From Pegea sp. RAD2-039 (Eukaryota; Chordata; Thaliacea; Salpida; Salpidae), in assembly GCA_034620365.1 (NCBI GenBank), contig JAQGEQ010000124.1, forward strand, positions 310,001 through 374,000: DNA of 64,000 bases, in the 5' to 3' direction. The notes under the pieces are model-generated. The model searched no databases, was not told the origin of the DNA, and was given only the letters and a program-made list of their open reading frames with translations. Made by a program: the position numbers and the translations under genes. This document shows, in pieces, positions 1 to 11,535 of the stretch (within the stretch, counting starts at the first letter, position 1; each line of letters begins with the position of its first letter).

Positions 1-820
1 TTTGATATTTTCTACGTTTTTTGAAAAGTTTCTTTAATTTGTTCCAAGCTGTAAATATTATAAACGTAATTTTAATAAAATGGTTATTACAAATTAATCG
101 ATTTTATTTAGTTAACTAGTAATAATTATTCTTCAATTATTAAAATTAGATTTTTACTAGGAGGAGTTTTTGTACGAGCTGAATTATTTTCTAACCAAAA
201 ATAGCTTTTAATTGGAGTATTTGCTTAAATTAAAAAATGTTTAGTGTTAAAAATGTTTAAGTTAAATAATCTTTACTAATTTTAAATTTTGTTTTATAAA
301 CTGTTAAAATTTTTATTTTTTTTGTAGTAAAATTCTATTTTTATCCTTTCAAAGTTTTTTTAATGTTTTATTCTTATTTAGGATATTGCACGCTCAGCTT
401 TTAAGGTTTTTGTTTTTAGTTTTTATAACTTTTCTTTTTTTAGCAAATATTTGAAAAAAATCTAACAGGAAATGATAGGATAATGTTTGCTAAAATTATT
501 TAAAGAAATGAAATAAAAGATTAAAAATTTTTTGTAAATTTTTTTTAAAAATATAAAGTTTTATTTCTTATGTGCTCTATATATATTCTTCAGTATGCGA
601 TTAAACAACGACAAGTAAAAATTGTTTTAGGTTTGTTGTTACAAATTTCAAATTGGAAGTAATTACTGAATAACAGACTTTGTTAATACAAGTATAAAAA
701 CTGAACTAATAAAATTAAACTTTATAGGTTTCTTTATTTATTTTATTTTTGATTTTGTTTTATTTGACTTTTATACAAAATAAGATATAAGTTTTTCTTC
801 AATAAGAATTTGCATAAATT
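1..820. other. AT-rich intergenic DNA, no gene seen
   Basis: No open frame or RNA gene is recognisable. A stretch of about 70 bases near 230-300 resembles 9,410-9,485 (and the inverted copies near 29,150-29,220 and 41,390-41,450), so part of it shares ancestry with the flanks of block A. The rest is low-complexity A/T sequence. Confidence 0.6.
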
Positions 821-1524
821 TTGATTACAAGTATCGGTTTATAAGAAAAAACGTGAAAGTTTATAAAAAAACTACTGAAACAACTGTTTTAAAGCTTCAA
901 AAGTTCCTTAATAAGTTTTAAGAATTTCTTTTATACACAAAACTTATGTTAGATAATATATTTAAATTAATATTTATATTACTAATAACACTCTTTTTAA
1001 TTTCATTGAAGAAAAGTTAATAAAGCAGAAAGCAGATATTTTTATATATTTTTAAGATTTTTAAAATTGAGTGCGTACAGAAATATATTCAAATTATATT
1101 TAAGATTTTATTATATTTTCGAATATTTTAGTTAGTCAATATACTTTGCATGAAAAAAATGATAAATCTATGTTTAAAATTGTACTGATCTTCAATGAGT
1201 CTTCAATGAGTTCTTGTTGTTTTATCTTGTTGTATCAAGACATACTTTCCAGTTAATTAGTTTACTTCCTGAAAGACTCATTGTATTAATTCTGCTAAGA
1301 ACAAATTAACATTTGTTTTCGGATGTTATACTAATTTAAGTAAATATTAAAGTTTGGTTTTTGAAGAATTGAATAATTCCATTTTAAATATTAGTATGAA
1401 TGGGTAAATATTTGAAAGTTTGTTTAAAAATACTTTTTATCTTTCGCAAAATGATTCTAATTTATTGTTTTTATGCAGAGTTTTTTTCTTACGAAATAGT
1501 TGGAAAACTTTCATTTAAATCATT

Positions 1525-2562
1525 ATGCAGCCTTGTAAGCATTTCTTTGAGACTGATGGTTTGAATGTTACAATAGTTGATATGAAAGGAAAATATGAAT
1601 TTTCTAAAACTTACTGTAAAACATTAGGTGGGGATCTAGCGCCAATCAACAATCAAAAGAGATTAGATGATACTTTGGACCAATTGGAAGATTGCAAAGA
1701 TGGTTATGGTAAAGTGACACAAAGAAAATCCAACTCTTATCGAATTGGGCTTTCAGTAACAAATGGAACTGGTTTTTGGAGTGATGGAACACAACTTGAT
1801 TTTGATAAACAACAGTCTTTGTTTGAACAAGAAGTTCCAACATTTGATTTAAACACATTTGTTATATATAAGAATGGTTTTAGTAAAATTCTATATGAAA
1901 AAAATACTGGTTTATTTTCTTTATCATTCTTATGTTCCGTGGACAAATCCATTTCATCATTAACAACTGAGATACCCAAACTATCAAACGCATCACTTGA
2001 AAGTCGAATAACATCCATGTCTTCAGAGTATAATCCGCAGATTACTACTACTGGTGAATACAACAAATTTGCAGCAACAACAGAAGCACCAAAAATAAGA
2101 AAAGAACTTATCATGACGTCATCAAATAATAATATAACCAATGGTGGATCAGACAAAACATCAGCAACAACATCATCAACAAGCTTAATGATTGGTACCT
2201 CATTAGGTGTTGTGTTATTGTTGATGATTATTGGATTTGTCATCTACAAGCTATATGAGAAAAATAAAAGAAACAAGAAGAGAACAAACTCTTCTATGGT
2301 TGTGGAAACTAACCAACCAACTGAGGTTGTCGTAAGTGATAGAGAATATGAAAACATCAGTGTTCAAGTTGGTAATAACGAAGCAATTTATCATGAAATT
2401 CAATTTCAAGCAAATGATTCTGCTGCTGATCATTCTAAAGTAGGTACTGATATAGATCATGATTATGAGAATCTGATTTCAATTCAAAATCATGATATAG
2501 TTCAATATTCTGCTAATCATCAATCTATATATGATCAACCAACATCAAACAGATACAAATGA
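1525..2562 (+). CDS. C-type-lectin-like single-pass receptor with ITAM-like tail (G1)
   Basis: 345 residues in one exon. The N-terminal lectin-like domain (about 1-140) has Cys4, Cys31, Cys57 and Cys137, a 'LGGDLAPINN' segment matching the first half of C-type lectin folds, an N-glycosylation site NGT at 80-82 and WSDG at 85-88. No EPN/QPD or WND calcium motif is evident. A Ser/Thr/Asn-rich stalk (140-218) leads to one membrane helix (about 221-241) followed by basic KNKRNKKR, which places the C terminus in the cytoplasm. The tail has YENI (275-278) and YHEI (289-292) exactly 10 residues apart, an ITAM-like pair, then YENL (314) and YDQP (336). Its end lacks the ITIM-like motif of other family members. 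An acceptor-like TTTTTATGCAG ends at 1,478 and an in-frame stop at 1,516-1,518 fixes the start. AATAAA lies at 2,798. Ligand and function are unknown; an immune or recognition receptor is inferred. Confidence 0.85.
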   Translation: MQPCKHFFETDGLNVTIVDMKGKYEFSKTYCKTLGGDLAPINNQKRLDDTLDQLEDCKDGYGKVTQRKSNSYRIGLSVTNGTGFWSDGTQLDFDKQQSLFEQEVPTFDLNTFVIYKNGFSKILYEKNTGLFSLSFLCSVDKSISSLTTEIPKLSNASLESRITSMSSEYNPQITTTGEYNKFAATTEAPKIRKELIMTSSNNNITNGGSDKTSATTSSTSLMIGTSLGVVLLLMIIGFVIYKLYEKNKRNKKRTNSSMVVETNQPTEVVVSDREYENISVQVGNNEAIYHEIQFQANDSAADHSKVGTDIDHDYENLISIQNHDIVQYSANHQSIYDQPTSNRYK

Positions 2563-3538
2563 TCTTACTGCAATATTTTGATAGCAAGAAAAAAAGTTTG
2601 TAAAAATTGCGAAAATGTTTAAAAACAATTGAAAACTTTTAAAAAAATAGATTCTTTTTGTTTGTTTTCTATTTGTTGAATGTTATTGATAAACTCTCTT
2701 TCTTCATCTAAACTCAGAAGCTAATTGAAAAATGACTTTTTGAAAAGCTTCAAAACTTCTTTTTTTCTATTTAAATTAAAAATTGCATTGTACAAAAAAT
2801 AAATTCTGTATTCAATTATATTTTAAGTTTTCCAAATTTTGTTTATAAGTATCGGTTTATAGGGAAAACTTGAAAGTTTATAACAAACTACTGAAACAAC
2901 TGTTTTAAAGCATCAAAATTTCCTTAATAAGTTTTAAGAATTTCTTTTCTACACAAAACTTATGTTAGATCATATATTTAAAATAATATTTATATTACTA
3001 ATAACATTCTTTTTAATTTTATTAAAGAAAAGTTAATAAAGCAGAAAGCAGATATTTTTATATATTTTTAAGACTTTTAAAATTGAATGCTTACAGAAAT
3101 ATATTCAAATTATATCTAAGTTTTGATTATATATTCGAATATTTTAGTTAGTCAATATACTTTGCATGAAAAAAATGATAAATCTATGTTTAAAATTGTA
3201 CTGATCTTCAATGAGTCTTCAATGAGTTCTTGTTGTTTTATCTTGTTGTATCAAGACATACTTTCCAGTTAATTAGTTTACTTCCTGAAAGACTTATTTT
3301 ATAAAGTCTGCTAAGAACAAAATAACATTTGGTTTCGGATGTTATACTAATTTAAGTAAATATTAAAGTTTGGTTTTGAAGAATTGAATAATTCCATTTT
3401 AAATATTAGTATGAATGGGTAAATATATGAAAGTTTGTTTAAAAATACTTTTTATCTTTCGCAAAATGATTCTAATTTATTGTTTTTATGCAGAGTTTTT
3501 TTCTTACGAAATAGTTGGAAAACTTTTATTAAATCATT
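2563..3538. other. Intergenic spacer within the 2-kb tandem duplication
   Basis: 3' flank of the first gene (AATAAA at 2,798-2,803), the duplication junction near 2,840, then the 5' flank of the second gene. A direct tandem 'cttcaatgagt' repeat (about 3,205-3,226) is shared with the upstream regions of the genes at 1,525 and 34,639. A 3' splice-site-like sequence ends at 3,493. Confidence 0.7.
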
Positions 3539-4576
3539 ATGCAGCCTTGTAAGAACGTCTTTGAGACTGATGGTTTGAATGTTACAATAGTTGATATGAA
3601 AGGAAAATATGAATTTTCTAAAACTTACTGTAAAACATTAGGTGGGGATCTAGCGCCAATCAACAATCAAAAGAGATTAAACGATACTTTGGACCAATTG
3701 GAAGATTGCAAAAATGGTTATGGTAAAGTGACACAAAGAAAATCCAACGCTTATCGAATCGGGCTTTCAGTAACAAATGGGACTGGTTCTTGGAGTGATG
3801 GAACACAACTTGATTTTGATAAACAACAGTTTTTGTTTGAACAAGAAGTTCCAACATTTGATTTAAACACATTTGTTATATCTAAGAATGGTTTTAGTAA
3901 AATTCTGTATGAAGAAAATACTGATTTATTTTCTTTATCATTCTTATGTTCCGTGGACAAATCCATTTCATCATTAACGACTGAGATACCCAAACTATCA
4001 AACGCATCAATTGAAAGTCGAATAACATCCATGTCTTCAGAGTATAATCCGCAGATTACTACTACTGGTGAATACAACAAATTTGCAACAACAACAGCAA
4101 AACCAACAATAAGAAAACAACTTATCATGACGTCATCAAATAATAATATAACAAATGGTAAATCAGACAAAACATCAGCAACAACATTATCAACAAGCTT
4201 AATGATTGGTACCTCATTAGGTGTTGTGTTATTGTTGATGATTATTGGATTTGTCATCTACAAGCTATATGAGAAAAATAAAAGAAACAAGAAGAGAACA
4301 AACTCTTCTATGGTTGTGGAAACTAACCAACCAACTGAGGTTGTCGTAAGTGATAGAGAATATGAAAACATCAGTGTTCAAGTTGGTAATAACGAAGCAA
4401 TTTATCATGAAATTCGATTTCAAGCAAAAGATTCTGCTGCTGATCATTCTAAAGTAGGTACTGATGTAGATCATGATTATGAGAATCTGATTTCAATTCA
4501 AAATCATGATATAGTTCAATATTCTGCTAATCATCAATCTATATATGATCAACCAACATCAAATAGATACAAATGA
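3539..4576 (+). CDS. C-type-lectin-like receptor with ITAM-like tail (G2)
   Basis: Tandem paralogue of the gene at 1,525, also 345 residues, with the same residue numbering: Cys4, 31, 57 and 137; NGT at 80; WSDG at 85-88; membrane helix about 221-241; YENI 275 and YHEI 289 as an ITAM-like pair; YENL 314; YDQP 336. Substitutions relative to its neighbour occur across the lectin-like domain (for example HF to NV at 6-7) and the stalk, with only a few in the tail. An acceptor-like TTTTTATGCAG ends at 3,493, 45 nt before the ATG. An in-frame TAA at 3,530-3,532 excludes N-terminal extension, so there is no signal peptide. AATAAA at 4,812. Calling the fold C-type-lectin-like rests on motif spacing, not on an alignment. 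Confidence 0.85.
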   Translation: MQPCKNVFETDGLNVTIVDMKGKYEFSKTYCKTLGGDLAPINNQKRLNDTLDQLEDCKNGYGKVTQRKSNAYRIGLSVTNGTGSWSDGTQLDFDKQQFLFEQEVPTFDLNTFVISKNGFSKILYEENTDLFSLSFLCSVDKSISSLTTEIPKLSNASIESRITSMSSEYNPQITTTGEYNKFATTTAKPTIRKQLIMTSSNNNITNGKSDKTSATTLSTSLMIGTSLGVVLLLMIIGFVIYKLYEKNKRNKKRTNSSMVVETNQPTEVVVSDREYENISVQVGNNEAIYHEIRFQAKDSAADHSKVGTDVDHDYENLISIQNHDIVQYSANHQSIYDQPTSNRYK

Positions 4577-5640
4577 TCTTACTGCAATATTTTGATAGCA
4601 AGAAAATAAGTTTGTAAAAATTGCGAAAATGTTTAAAAACAATTGAAAACTTTTAAAAAAATAGATTCTTTTTGCTTGTTTTATTTTTGTTGAATGTTAT
4701 TGATAAACTCTCTTTCTTCATTTAAACTCAGAAGCTAATTGGAAAATGACTTTTTGAAAAGCTTCAAAACTTCTATTTTTCTATCTAAATTAAAAATTGC
4801 ATTGTAAAAAAAATAAATTCTGTATTCAATTATATTTTAAGTTTTCCAAAAATATCTTAAATTGGAAAATTGTTTCCAGTTAAAACTGAAAAAGCTTATT
4901 CCTATTTATACCTGCTATTTAGTGTATTTTCAATCTTTTAACTTGTAATAAGTTTTAAAAAGTGAAAATGTAAATATTATCTATAGCTAATTATTTACTG
5001 TTTAACAAATAAGTAAATCACTGATTTCTAAAGAGTCTACTTTCTACCATATAACATTGATAACTTCAAATTTCATTCTTATACTTCAATAACATACCAA
5101 CTACATCCACAACTGATTTTGTAAATAAATCTCCTATAAACGCTGCTTCATTTTATATTACTTTGGTTTCAGTCATTATCTGTTTACTTATTTTAAAACC
5201 TATGAATAAAATAAATATAATCAAGCGAAGAAAAACTTTGATGGTATGGATTTTTATTTTAGATAAATTCATGAAATTTTAAAACTTTATTTTTACATTT
5301 TAAAAGTGTTGGACAATTATTAAAATATATTTAAAGATTTTTATTCAAATAAAAGTTGATCAAATTAAGCAATATGTTAACCTATATAAAAGCAAAATGT
5401 TGTTTTATTGTTTTGAAGTAAAGTTGAAGCAAATTATCAGTTATTAAAGAATTTAAATCACAACTTAAAACGGAAAAAACAAATCTGAAAGAAAATTGGT
5501 TTTTATGTATTTTTAAACTACTCTAAATTTAAGTTATTGTATTTTTGTTTAAAAAAACATGGGTTGTTGTATCTTTTCTAAATAAAAAGCTAATCAAATT
5601 TGATTTTATGTAATATTTCTTTTCAATTTAAACGGCTATA
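4577..5640. other. Intergenic DNA; segment repeated at 14.57 kb
   Basis: Positions about 5,001-5,250 recur in direct orientation at about 14,571-14,830, and about 5,240-5,640 recurs inverted at about 33,000-33,370. A diverged further copy of the latter lies at about 25,590-25,900. These mark the ends of the duplicated blocks. No coding potential is seen. Confidence 0.65.
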
Positions 5641-5689
5641 AAGTCTAACGCTCGTAGCCATATTTGCGAAGACATAAATACCAACATAT

Positions 5690-6140
5690 TTTGATTACTC
5701 GTATAATGTTGACAACATTGTCTTTCTTAAAAGTGAATTTTTCTCCTTTTAATATAATTAACTTTCTATGTATTTATTCACTGTTGTATGTTTTGAGGAC
5801 TACTGAAATGCCATGTGTTACATCTTTCTATTTTTCTAACTTAATGGATGTTATTTGTGAGAATGTTTATTAGTGCGAGGTGCTTTCTTCAGACACCCTC
5901 CTTCGCATTTATTGAAATAAATGTCAAACAGTTGTAGATTTCCTATCAAAGCCTACTCCAATAGCCCTGCATTTAATGAAGTGACAACAAGGTAGTGGTA
6001 GTTAAGCAAGATATTTTCAGGTGTGATAGGTGGTGCAAGGTGAAGCAGTATTTTCTTCCGCAAGATGGAATTTGTACCTAAATTATTTACATTAGTGGCC
6101 AATATACTTAAACACTCGTTCATTTCCTAGCTACAGAGTA
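5690..6140 (-). repeat. SINE-like element (candidate tRNA-derived)
   Basis: Read on the minus strand, it has a TAGCTAGG A-box-like start near 6,130, then about 50 nt later GGTTC(A)AATTCC-like sequence resembling a tRNA B box (imperfect here), then a body ending in a conserved 'tttatttcaataaatg' plus 'gagggtgtctga' segment and a further downstream part. Full or partial relatives are at 32,500-32,945 (its inverted block copy), 18,240-18,735 and 60,263-60,690 (downstream part), and at 15,480-15,860 and 21,990-22,275 (tRNA-like head and body). The copies outside the block duplications are diverged and sit in unrelated contexts, so this is an interspersed repeat. Confidence 0.6.
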
Positions 6141-7047
6141 TTTATAAACATTAAAAATTATGAGTTGAAGACTTAAATATCGTTGATGATTTAAAAGGGA
6201 TATTCTCATGTTGTTTGTAATTTTAAGGATTAAATTTTAATTTTACATCAGATATATATAAATGAAGCAAATTACTTTCTAGTTTGTTTTTAATTTTTCT
6301 TGTAGTTACAAAATGATATTTATTTTCTAAGTTAAAACTATTAGGCTAAAAAACGAATAGTTTTTGAATTATAAATTATATGAGTAAAATAAATTTTTGA
6401 AGCGAAATTGTTTTTTTATAATTTTACTTCGTTGGTAAATTGGAAAAATGATAAACAAAATAAATAGATGAAGAGATGTTTCACTGATGACTTATATTTT
6501 AAAGTAATTTTTTCTAAAAATATATTTTCTAAACTATAAATGTTTTGATATTAAAGATACACAGAAAAATCATATGATAGGTCATAAGAATGTTGAATGT
6601 TTACTAACTTAGTTAAAGTTATTTCTACTATTTGACCAGCTTATTCAACTTAGCTTTAGAAGAATTTTAGGGTTAAGCAGGCCATAACCTTACAGTTTTA
6701 TTTTACTCATAGTTTTTGATATGGAGCTTAGATATAGTATTAAGAAAATTTTGGATCTTATTATAGAATATTGGAATTTCTCCTTTATTTATAAACTTTA
6801 TTTTTATTTATTTTGCAGGCTTATTGTAAAAAAACAAAAAAAACTGCTGAATCTGTAAAATTAAGGAATGTAGTTGAAGTTTCAATTATTTGTCGTTTGA
6901 AATAATTAATTAGTTAAATAGATATTTGCAAATGCTTCAAATTATAACATCTCATTCTTTATGTGTAAAATTTGTTTAAGATGATTTTTATTTGTGTTTA
7001 ATGTCTGTTTGCAGGCTTTTGACTAAAAAAACTTTGTTTGCTTCATT
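6141..7047. other. 5' flank of the 7,048 gene
   Basis: AT-rich sequence shared almost unchanged with block B (about 31,590-32,480, inverted). A first acceptor-like TTATTTTGCAG ends at 6,820 and a second, TGTCTGTTTGCAG, ends at 7,014, just 33 nt before the start codon. The segment between them may be part of a 5' leader intron or exon. Confidence 0.5.
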
Positions 7048-8121
7048 ATGGAGCCTTGTAAGTATTTTTATGAGACTGATGGCTTGATTGTTAGAATAGT
7101 TGATACAGAAAAGAACTTGAAAGATTCCACCAAAGCTTGTCAGCAGTTTGGTGAACAGCTAGCTCCCATCAACAATCAGAAGAGATTAAAAGATACTTTG
7201 GATCATTTAGAAGATTGCTACAAGGCTGATGTTCACGGTATACTTGAGGAAGAATTTAGAAACTACCATTTGTACCGTATTGGACTTTCAGTAACAAATG
7301 GAACTGGTTATTGGAGTGATGGAACATCACTTGATATGAACGAACAAGAATCTCTATTTTATAATGATGTAATTCCAATATCTGATCAAACTACGTTTTT
7401 TATAGAAAAAAAATATGTAAATGGAATTAGTTCTGCTCATGAAAACATTTACTATGATAATGCCATTCAAACATTCAACTATCCGTTCTTGTGTTCCAAG
7501 AGCAGCCTGTTTCCACCAACAACACCACCAACAACAACAGATCTTGTTAAAACAACAAAATTTGCAAACTGTGACTCATATACTGAATCAAATGGTAAAA
7601 CTGATCAACTGTCAGTTACGTCATCATCAGCAGACTCATATTTTATGATTGCTACCTCACTAGGATTTGTTCTTTTGTTGGTGATTATTGGAGTACTCAT
7701 ATACAAGCTTTTTAAGAAAAATAAGAGTGACGAAAAAAGAGTGAAATATTCATCTATTAAAGAATCTAATCAACCAAATGAACTTGTTGTGGATGATGCT
7801 GGTTATGCTACTATCAATATTCCAGCAGAAAATATTGAACCAATTTACTCTGAAGTTCGAATAAAAGAACTTGTTGATGATCATTCTATCAAAAATAGTC
7901 AATATGATTATACTGATACTTCTGTTCAAGTTGAAGATCAAGAAGCGATATATGATCTAACTAGAAATGAATCTGTAAAATCTTCTGGTCTTCAATCTAA
8001 CCATTCTCAACCAACACGAAGTGAGAAGAAAACAACTGGTTCTCAACCAACTGTTAATCAAGATGTTGTATATGCTGTGGTTGATAAAAGTCGAAAAACA
8101 CGAAGTGAAACACAAGTGTAA
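7048..8121 (+). CDS. C-type-lectin-like receptor with ITAM-like pair and C-terminal ITIM (G3)
   Basis: 357 residues, one exon. Lectin-like domain: Cys4, Cys31, Cys57, Cys149; 'FGEQLAPINN' at 34-43; 'YRIGL' at 76-80; NGT at 84; WSDG at 89-92. A short Thr/Pro-rich stalk with an extra Cys175 precedes the membrane helix (about 199-219) and basic KLFKKNK. The tail carries YATI (253-256) and YSEV (267-270), 10 residues apart, then YDYT (286), YDLT (302) and a consensus ITIM, VVYAVV, at 340-345. The tail thus combines an activating-like pair with an inhibitory-like motif. TGTCTGTTTGCAG ends at 7,014 and an in-frame TAA at 7,024-7,026 confirms initiation at the ATG and the absence of a signal peptide. 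AATAAA at 8,222. Its inverted duplicate is the gene starting at 31,586: tails differ at one residue, ectodomains at many. Confidence 0.87.
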   Translation: MEPCKYFYETDGLIVRIVDTEKNLKDSTKACQQFGEQLAPINNQKRLKDTLDHLEDCYKADVHGILEEEFRNYHLYRIGLSVTNGTGYWSDGTSLDMNEQESLFYNDVIPISDQTTFFIEKKYVNGISSAHENIYYDNAIQTFNYPFLCSKSSLFPPTTPPTTTDLVKTTKFANCDSYTESNGKTDQLSVTSSSADSYFMIATSLGFVLLLVIIGVLIYKLFKKNKSDEKRVKYSSIKESNQPNELVVDDAGYATINIPAENIEPIYSEVRIKELVDDHSIKNSQYDYTDTSVQVEDQEAIYDLTRNESVKSSGLQSNHSQPTRSEKKTTGSQPTVNQDVVYAVVDKSRKTRSETQV

Positions 8122-10611
8122 GCTTTCAATTTAAAAACTTTCTAGTTGTTCACTTCAGTTTTGTTTTCTGTTTTACTAATTTTTAAAAATTCTATAATTT
8201 TTTTGTTTTCTAAAAATTCTGAATAAAGTGTTTCGTTAAAAGTTATTTTAATTTTTGAAATATTAATAATTAATCACAGAATTTATTTAGAAAAATACGA
8301 GGTAAACACAAACTACATCTCTTATAATAAAATTGATTTACTTTAGTCTGAAATTTAACTTAAATGATAATATGGTCAAGAGTTTTCTAATTAATTTTAC
8401 CAAAAAAATCAAATTATTACTCCTTTATATACAAATAAAATAATAACAAATTAACAGAACTTCGTAGAAAAATTTTAGTACAATAAATTGTTGTATTTCT
8501 AAGAATATCAAATATTAACTCTTGTCAAACTTTGGATTTGTTTAAATGATATTATTTATATAAATAAACATTTATTGAATTTGAAATAGTTCAAACCAAC
8601 TACTTGGTTATTGAAACTTATTGCAACAGAATAATCTAGTTTGATAAAATTCTATCTTTATAACTAGAAGCAAAGAAAATCTGACTGATTATTTACTGAT
8701 GAGAATCATTTGAAATTGAAGCACGGAAGGCCAATTATTTATTTTAGATATTTCTAATATTGTCTGTATGTTATTTTGAATACTTTAATAATTTTGTTTC
8801 TAGAGTATATGAAATTAAAATGATTTCTATGATGTGAAAAGAAAGGTAATAAGAAGTCGGTGCTTAAGATCATAAAAACTGTTAAATAATTTATTTAGAG
8901 TTTTAATAGCGAGCAAATAAAAAGTGGATAAAAAACCATTGAAAGATTAAAAAAGAATGCAGTTGGACGTCAGTAGTGTAGAGAAATGGTTGGAACTCTC
9001 ATGGTGATATTCTAGTTGAAATAAGACTAGATAAAAAGTAGATAGAAAAAAATAGAGAAAATGGAAGAAATCAATATGATTTGTTTACAACTTACTATTT
9101 GTAAAGTATCCTTAAATTTAATCTAAACTTTTAAGTATTTTATTAAAAGCAATAAATGAATTCTAGAAAATCGTTTTTAAAAATTAAGACAAATTTATAA
9201 ATAAAAAAAGATACAAAGTAGTTTCTGATTAAAATTTTTTTAAATCAAAAAAATTCCAGAAACTGAAATTATAACTTCTGTTGCAGTAAAACCAACAAAT
9301 TGTTAGTAACTATTGATATATTTTTAGTATTTTATTTGCAATTAAACGGATAAAACAAACTTTTTGTCGTAGAAGCTTAAAGAAAAATAAATCAGATTAA
9401 AAGATTTACTTATGCTAAAAATGTTGAGTATTAAAAAAAGTTTAAGTTAAATAATCTTTACTAATTTTAAATTAGGTTTTATATACTGTTATATACTTTT
9501 ATATATGTTCCTTTCTTGATTATAAATTTTCTTTATATAATGCATGGCTTTTATACTAAAATAGATATAAACATTTCTTCAACAAAAATTTACTTATATT
9601 TTGTTTATAAGGTGATTTTAATATAGGATTGTTTAATTATTGACAGAATCAATTTTGTAAAAGATATTTAGAACTGATTAGTAAATGCAAAAAGTTATTT
9701 CTACACTTAACTGAAATGAATTCACAATTTTATAAATTGAGTTAAGATTAATAGAAATTGTTTTCATTATTAAAAAATTTGGTTCAGTAGAATAAAAATA
9801 TAAAAATTTAGTTTAGAAAAGAAATTATTCAAAAAACTATTTCTAAGCATGAAAGATTCCTTAAGAAGTTCTATTAAATCATTCTATATAAGGAGTTTAT
9901 GTTTAATAAATATTAAAATGAAATATCTAGATTTATATTACTATTAATAATCTGTCTATTTTTATTCCAACAATGTTGAAAGTTCAGAAAGTTTATAAAA
10001 AAATGAAAAGTATTTTGCTGTAAAAAGTATTGAAACAATTTCAAATAAGTTTTAACTTCAAATAGTTTAGTTAATCATGATAATTTGCTTAAATATAATT
10101 CTGCTTGTTCTTGTACTCTTGCATTATTCTGAATTGAGTCGTTTTTGTTTGTTATAAAGAAACAATTTTCAGGTAATTGTAATAAAACATCGAAAACGTG
10201 ATACTTAAAGTCAACTACAGACAGAATGGAATTTGATTTTAGTTATTATGTTAGTCATTTATTACAATAAATATATTTATGACCAATATTAAAATTATTA
10301 AAGATTGTTATTATTATGTTTACAATTATTTACAACCAATAAATATTTGGTTGTTTAGCTATTATTTGATTTTTATTTTAAGTCATGACATATTTATTGT
10401 TTAAAATTGAAAAACTGAAAATCCAGTAGATATTTAAAATATTTTAGCTTTAAAAATAGAATTGTCAATTATGGCAGGTTAAATATTCAAAGTTCATTTC
10501 AAAGCAACTTTTTGACTTTTAATATAAGGTATTAAACTAACTGTTCGCATTTTTTATGTCTTCTTCAGTTTTTGGTTATTAAATGATCTAGAAAGCTTCT
10601 TTCATTTAACA
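8122..10611. other. Intergenic DNA of block A
   Basis: No gene found. A somewhat less AT-rich patch at about 8,700-9,070 is preserved in block B (about 29,570-29,950, inverted) but is missing from block C, where 41,455-41,693 replaces about 1 kb. It shows no clear open frame and could be an old element. An acceptor-like TATGTCTTCTTCAG ends at 10,568, 43 nt before the next start codon. Confidence 0.55.
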
Positions 10612-11535
10612 ATGAAGCCTTGTAAAGAATTTTATGAAACAGATGGATTGACTGTAAGAATAGTTGATGGAAAAAAGAACTCAAACAATTCTGTTAATAA
10701 CTGTCAAAATTTTGGTGAAGAGCTAGCTCCAATTAACAATCAGAAGAGATTAAATGATACTTTGGACCAATTGGAAGATTGCTATAAAAATAATGTTTCT
10801 GATGTAGAGTTAAGAACAAAAAATGAATACCAGATCGGGTTTCATGTCCAAAATGGAACTGGATTTTGGAGTGATGGAAGTTCATTTAAGTTGAATATTA
10901 TTAATGGAATTAAACCAAGAAAATTTGCTGAACATTTAGCTGAAAGATCTCACAAGAGAGTATTTTATGTAAACAGAGATTTAAAGAGAATTCATTCTTA
11001 CTATGATACTGTTGATAACAGCTTGACATCGTTTTTATGTTTTAAAAACAAATCAATTTCATCAACAACAGCTTCAACAACAGCTTCAGCAGCAACAGAA
11101 CCGAAAAGTTTCATGGCAGAAAATGGTCAACATAAAAAATTTTCAACCTTACCAGTTTCAGCAAATTCATCTTTAGTGATTGGTACCTCATTAATATTTG
11201 TTGTATCATTCTTGATTTTGGGATTTCTTTTCTACAAGCTGTATAAGCGAAATAAGGAAAATAAAATCGATGAAAGCCACGATTCGGAAGCCAACCAACC
11301 AACTGATCTCGTTGTTAATGATACTGAAGTTGAAATCATCCATGTTCTAACAGAAAATATCCAACAAGATCATGAAATCCGACATCAAGTAGAAGGATCT
11401 GCTGAAGATCAATCTAAACAAAATCAATCAACATCAACCAACTACAATACAACTGATCCTCAACCAGTTGGTCCGATTGCTCACAATGTCATCTATGATG
11501 CAGTTGATAATAATCAAGAAAATTATTGTGAGTAA
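10612..11535 (+). CDS. C-type-lectin-like receptor with ITIM-only tail (G4)
   Basis: 307 residues, one exon. Lectin-like domain with Cys4, Cys31, Cys57 and Cys143, NGT at 81 and WSDG at 86-89. A short Ser/Thr/Ala stalk (148-187) is followed by the membrane helix (about 188-208) and basic KLYKRNKENK. Where relatives carry the YATI/YSEV pair, this tail reads VEII and DHEI, so both ITAM-like tyrosines are missing. The C-terminal ITIM VIYDAV (293-298) is kept. It therefore looks inhibitory-only, by inference. It has close paralogues at 26,482-27,633 (different mid-domain, expanded stalk) and 38,943-39,860 (nonsense mutated). The acceptor-like site ends at 10,568; no in-frame stop lies between it and the ATG, so a longer N terminus is not formally excluded. 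AATAAA near 11,678. Confidence 0.85.
   Translation: MKPCKEFYETDGLTVRIVDGKKNSNNSVNNCQNFGEELAPINNQKRLNDTLDQLEDCYKNNVSDVELRTKNEYQIGFHVQNGTGFWSDGSSFKLNIINGIKPRKFAEHLAERSHKRVFYVNRDLKRIHSYYDTVDNSLTSFLCFKNKSISSTTASTTASAATEPKSFMAENGQHKKFSTLPVSANSSLVIGTSLIFVVSFLILGFLFYKLYKRNKENKIDESHDSEANQPTDLVVNDTEVEIIHVLTENIQQDHEIRHQVEGSAEDQSKQNQSTSTNYNTTDPQPVGPIAHNVIYDAVDNNQENYCE

Larger units (their letters stand above)
826..4848. repeat. Tandem duplication, 2.0-kb unit x2
   Basis: Two direct copies, about 826-2,838 and 2,841-4,848, offset by 2,014 bases. Each holds a 5' flank, an acceptor-like site, a complete receptor gene and a 3' flank ending in the same A/T tract. Differences are scattered substitutions and small indels, so the copies are young. 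The left edge begins at a shared 'aagtatcggttta' sequence. The 5' flank also matches, in inverted orientation, the upstream region of the gene starting at 34,639 (about 34,905-35,000). Confidence 0.9.
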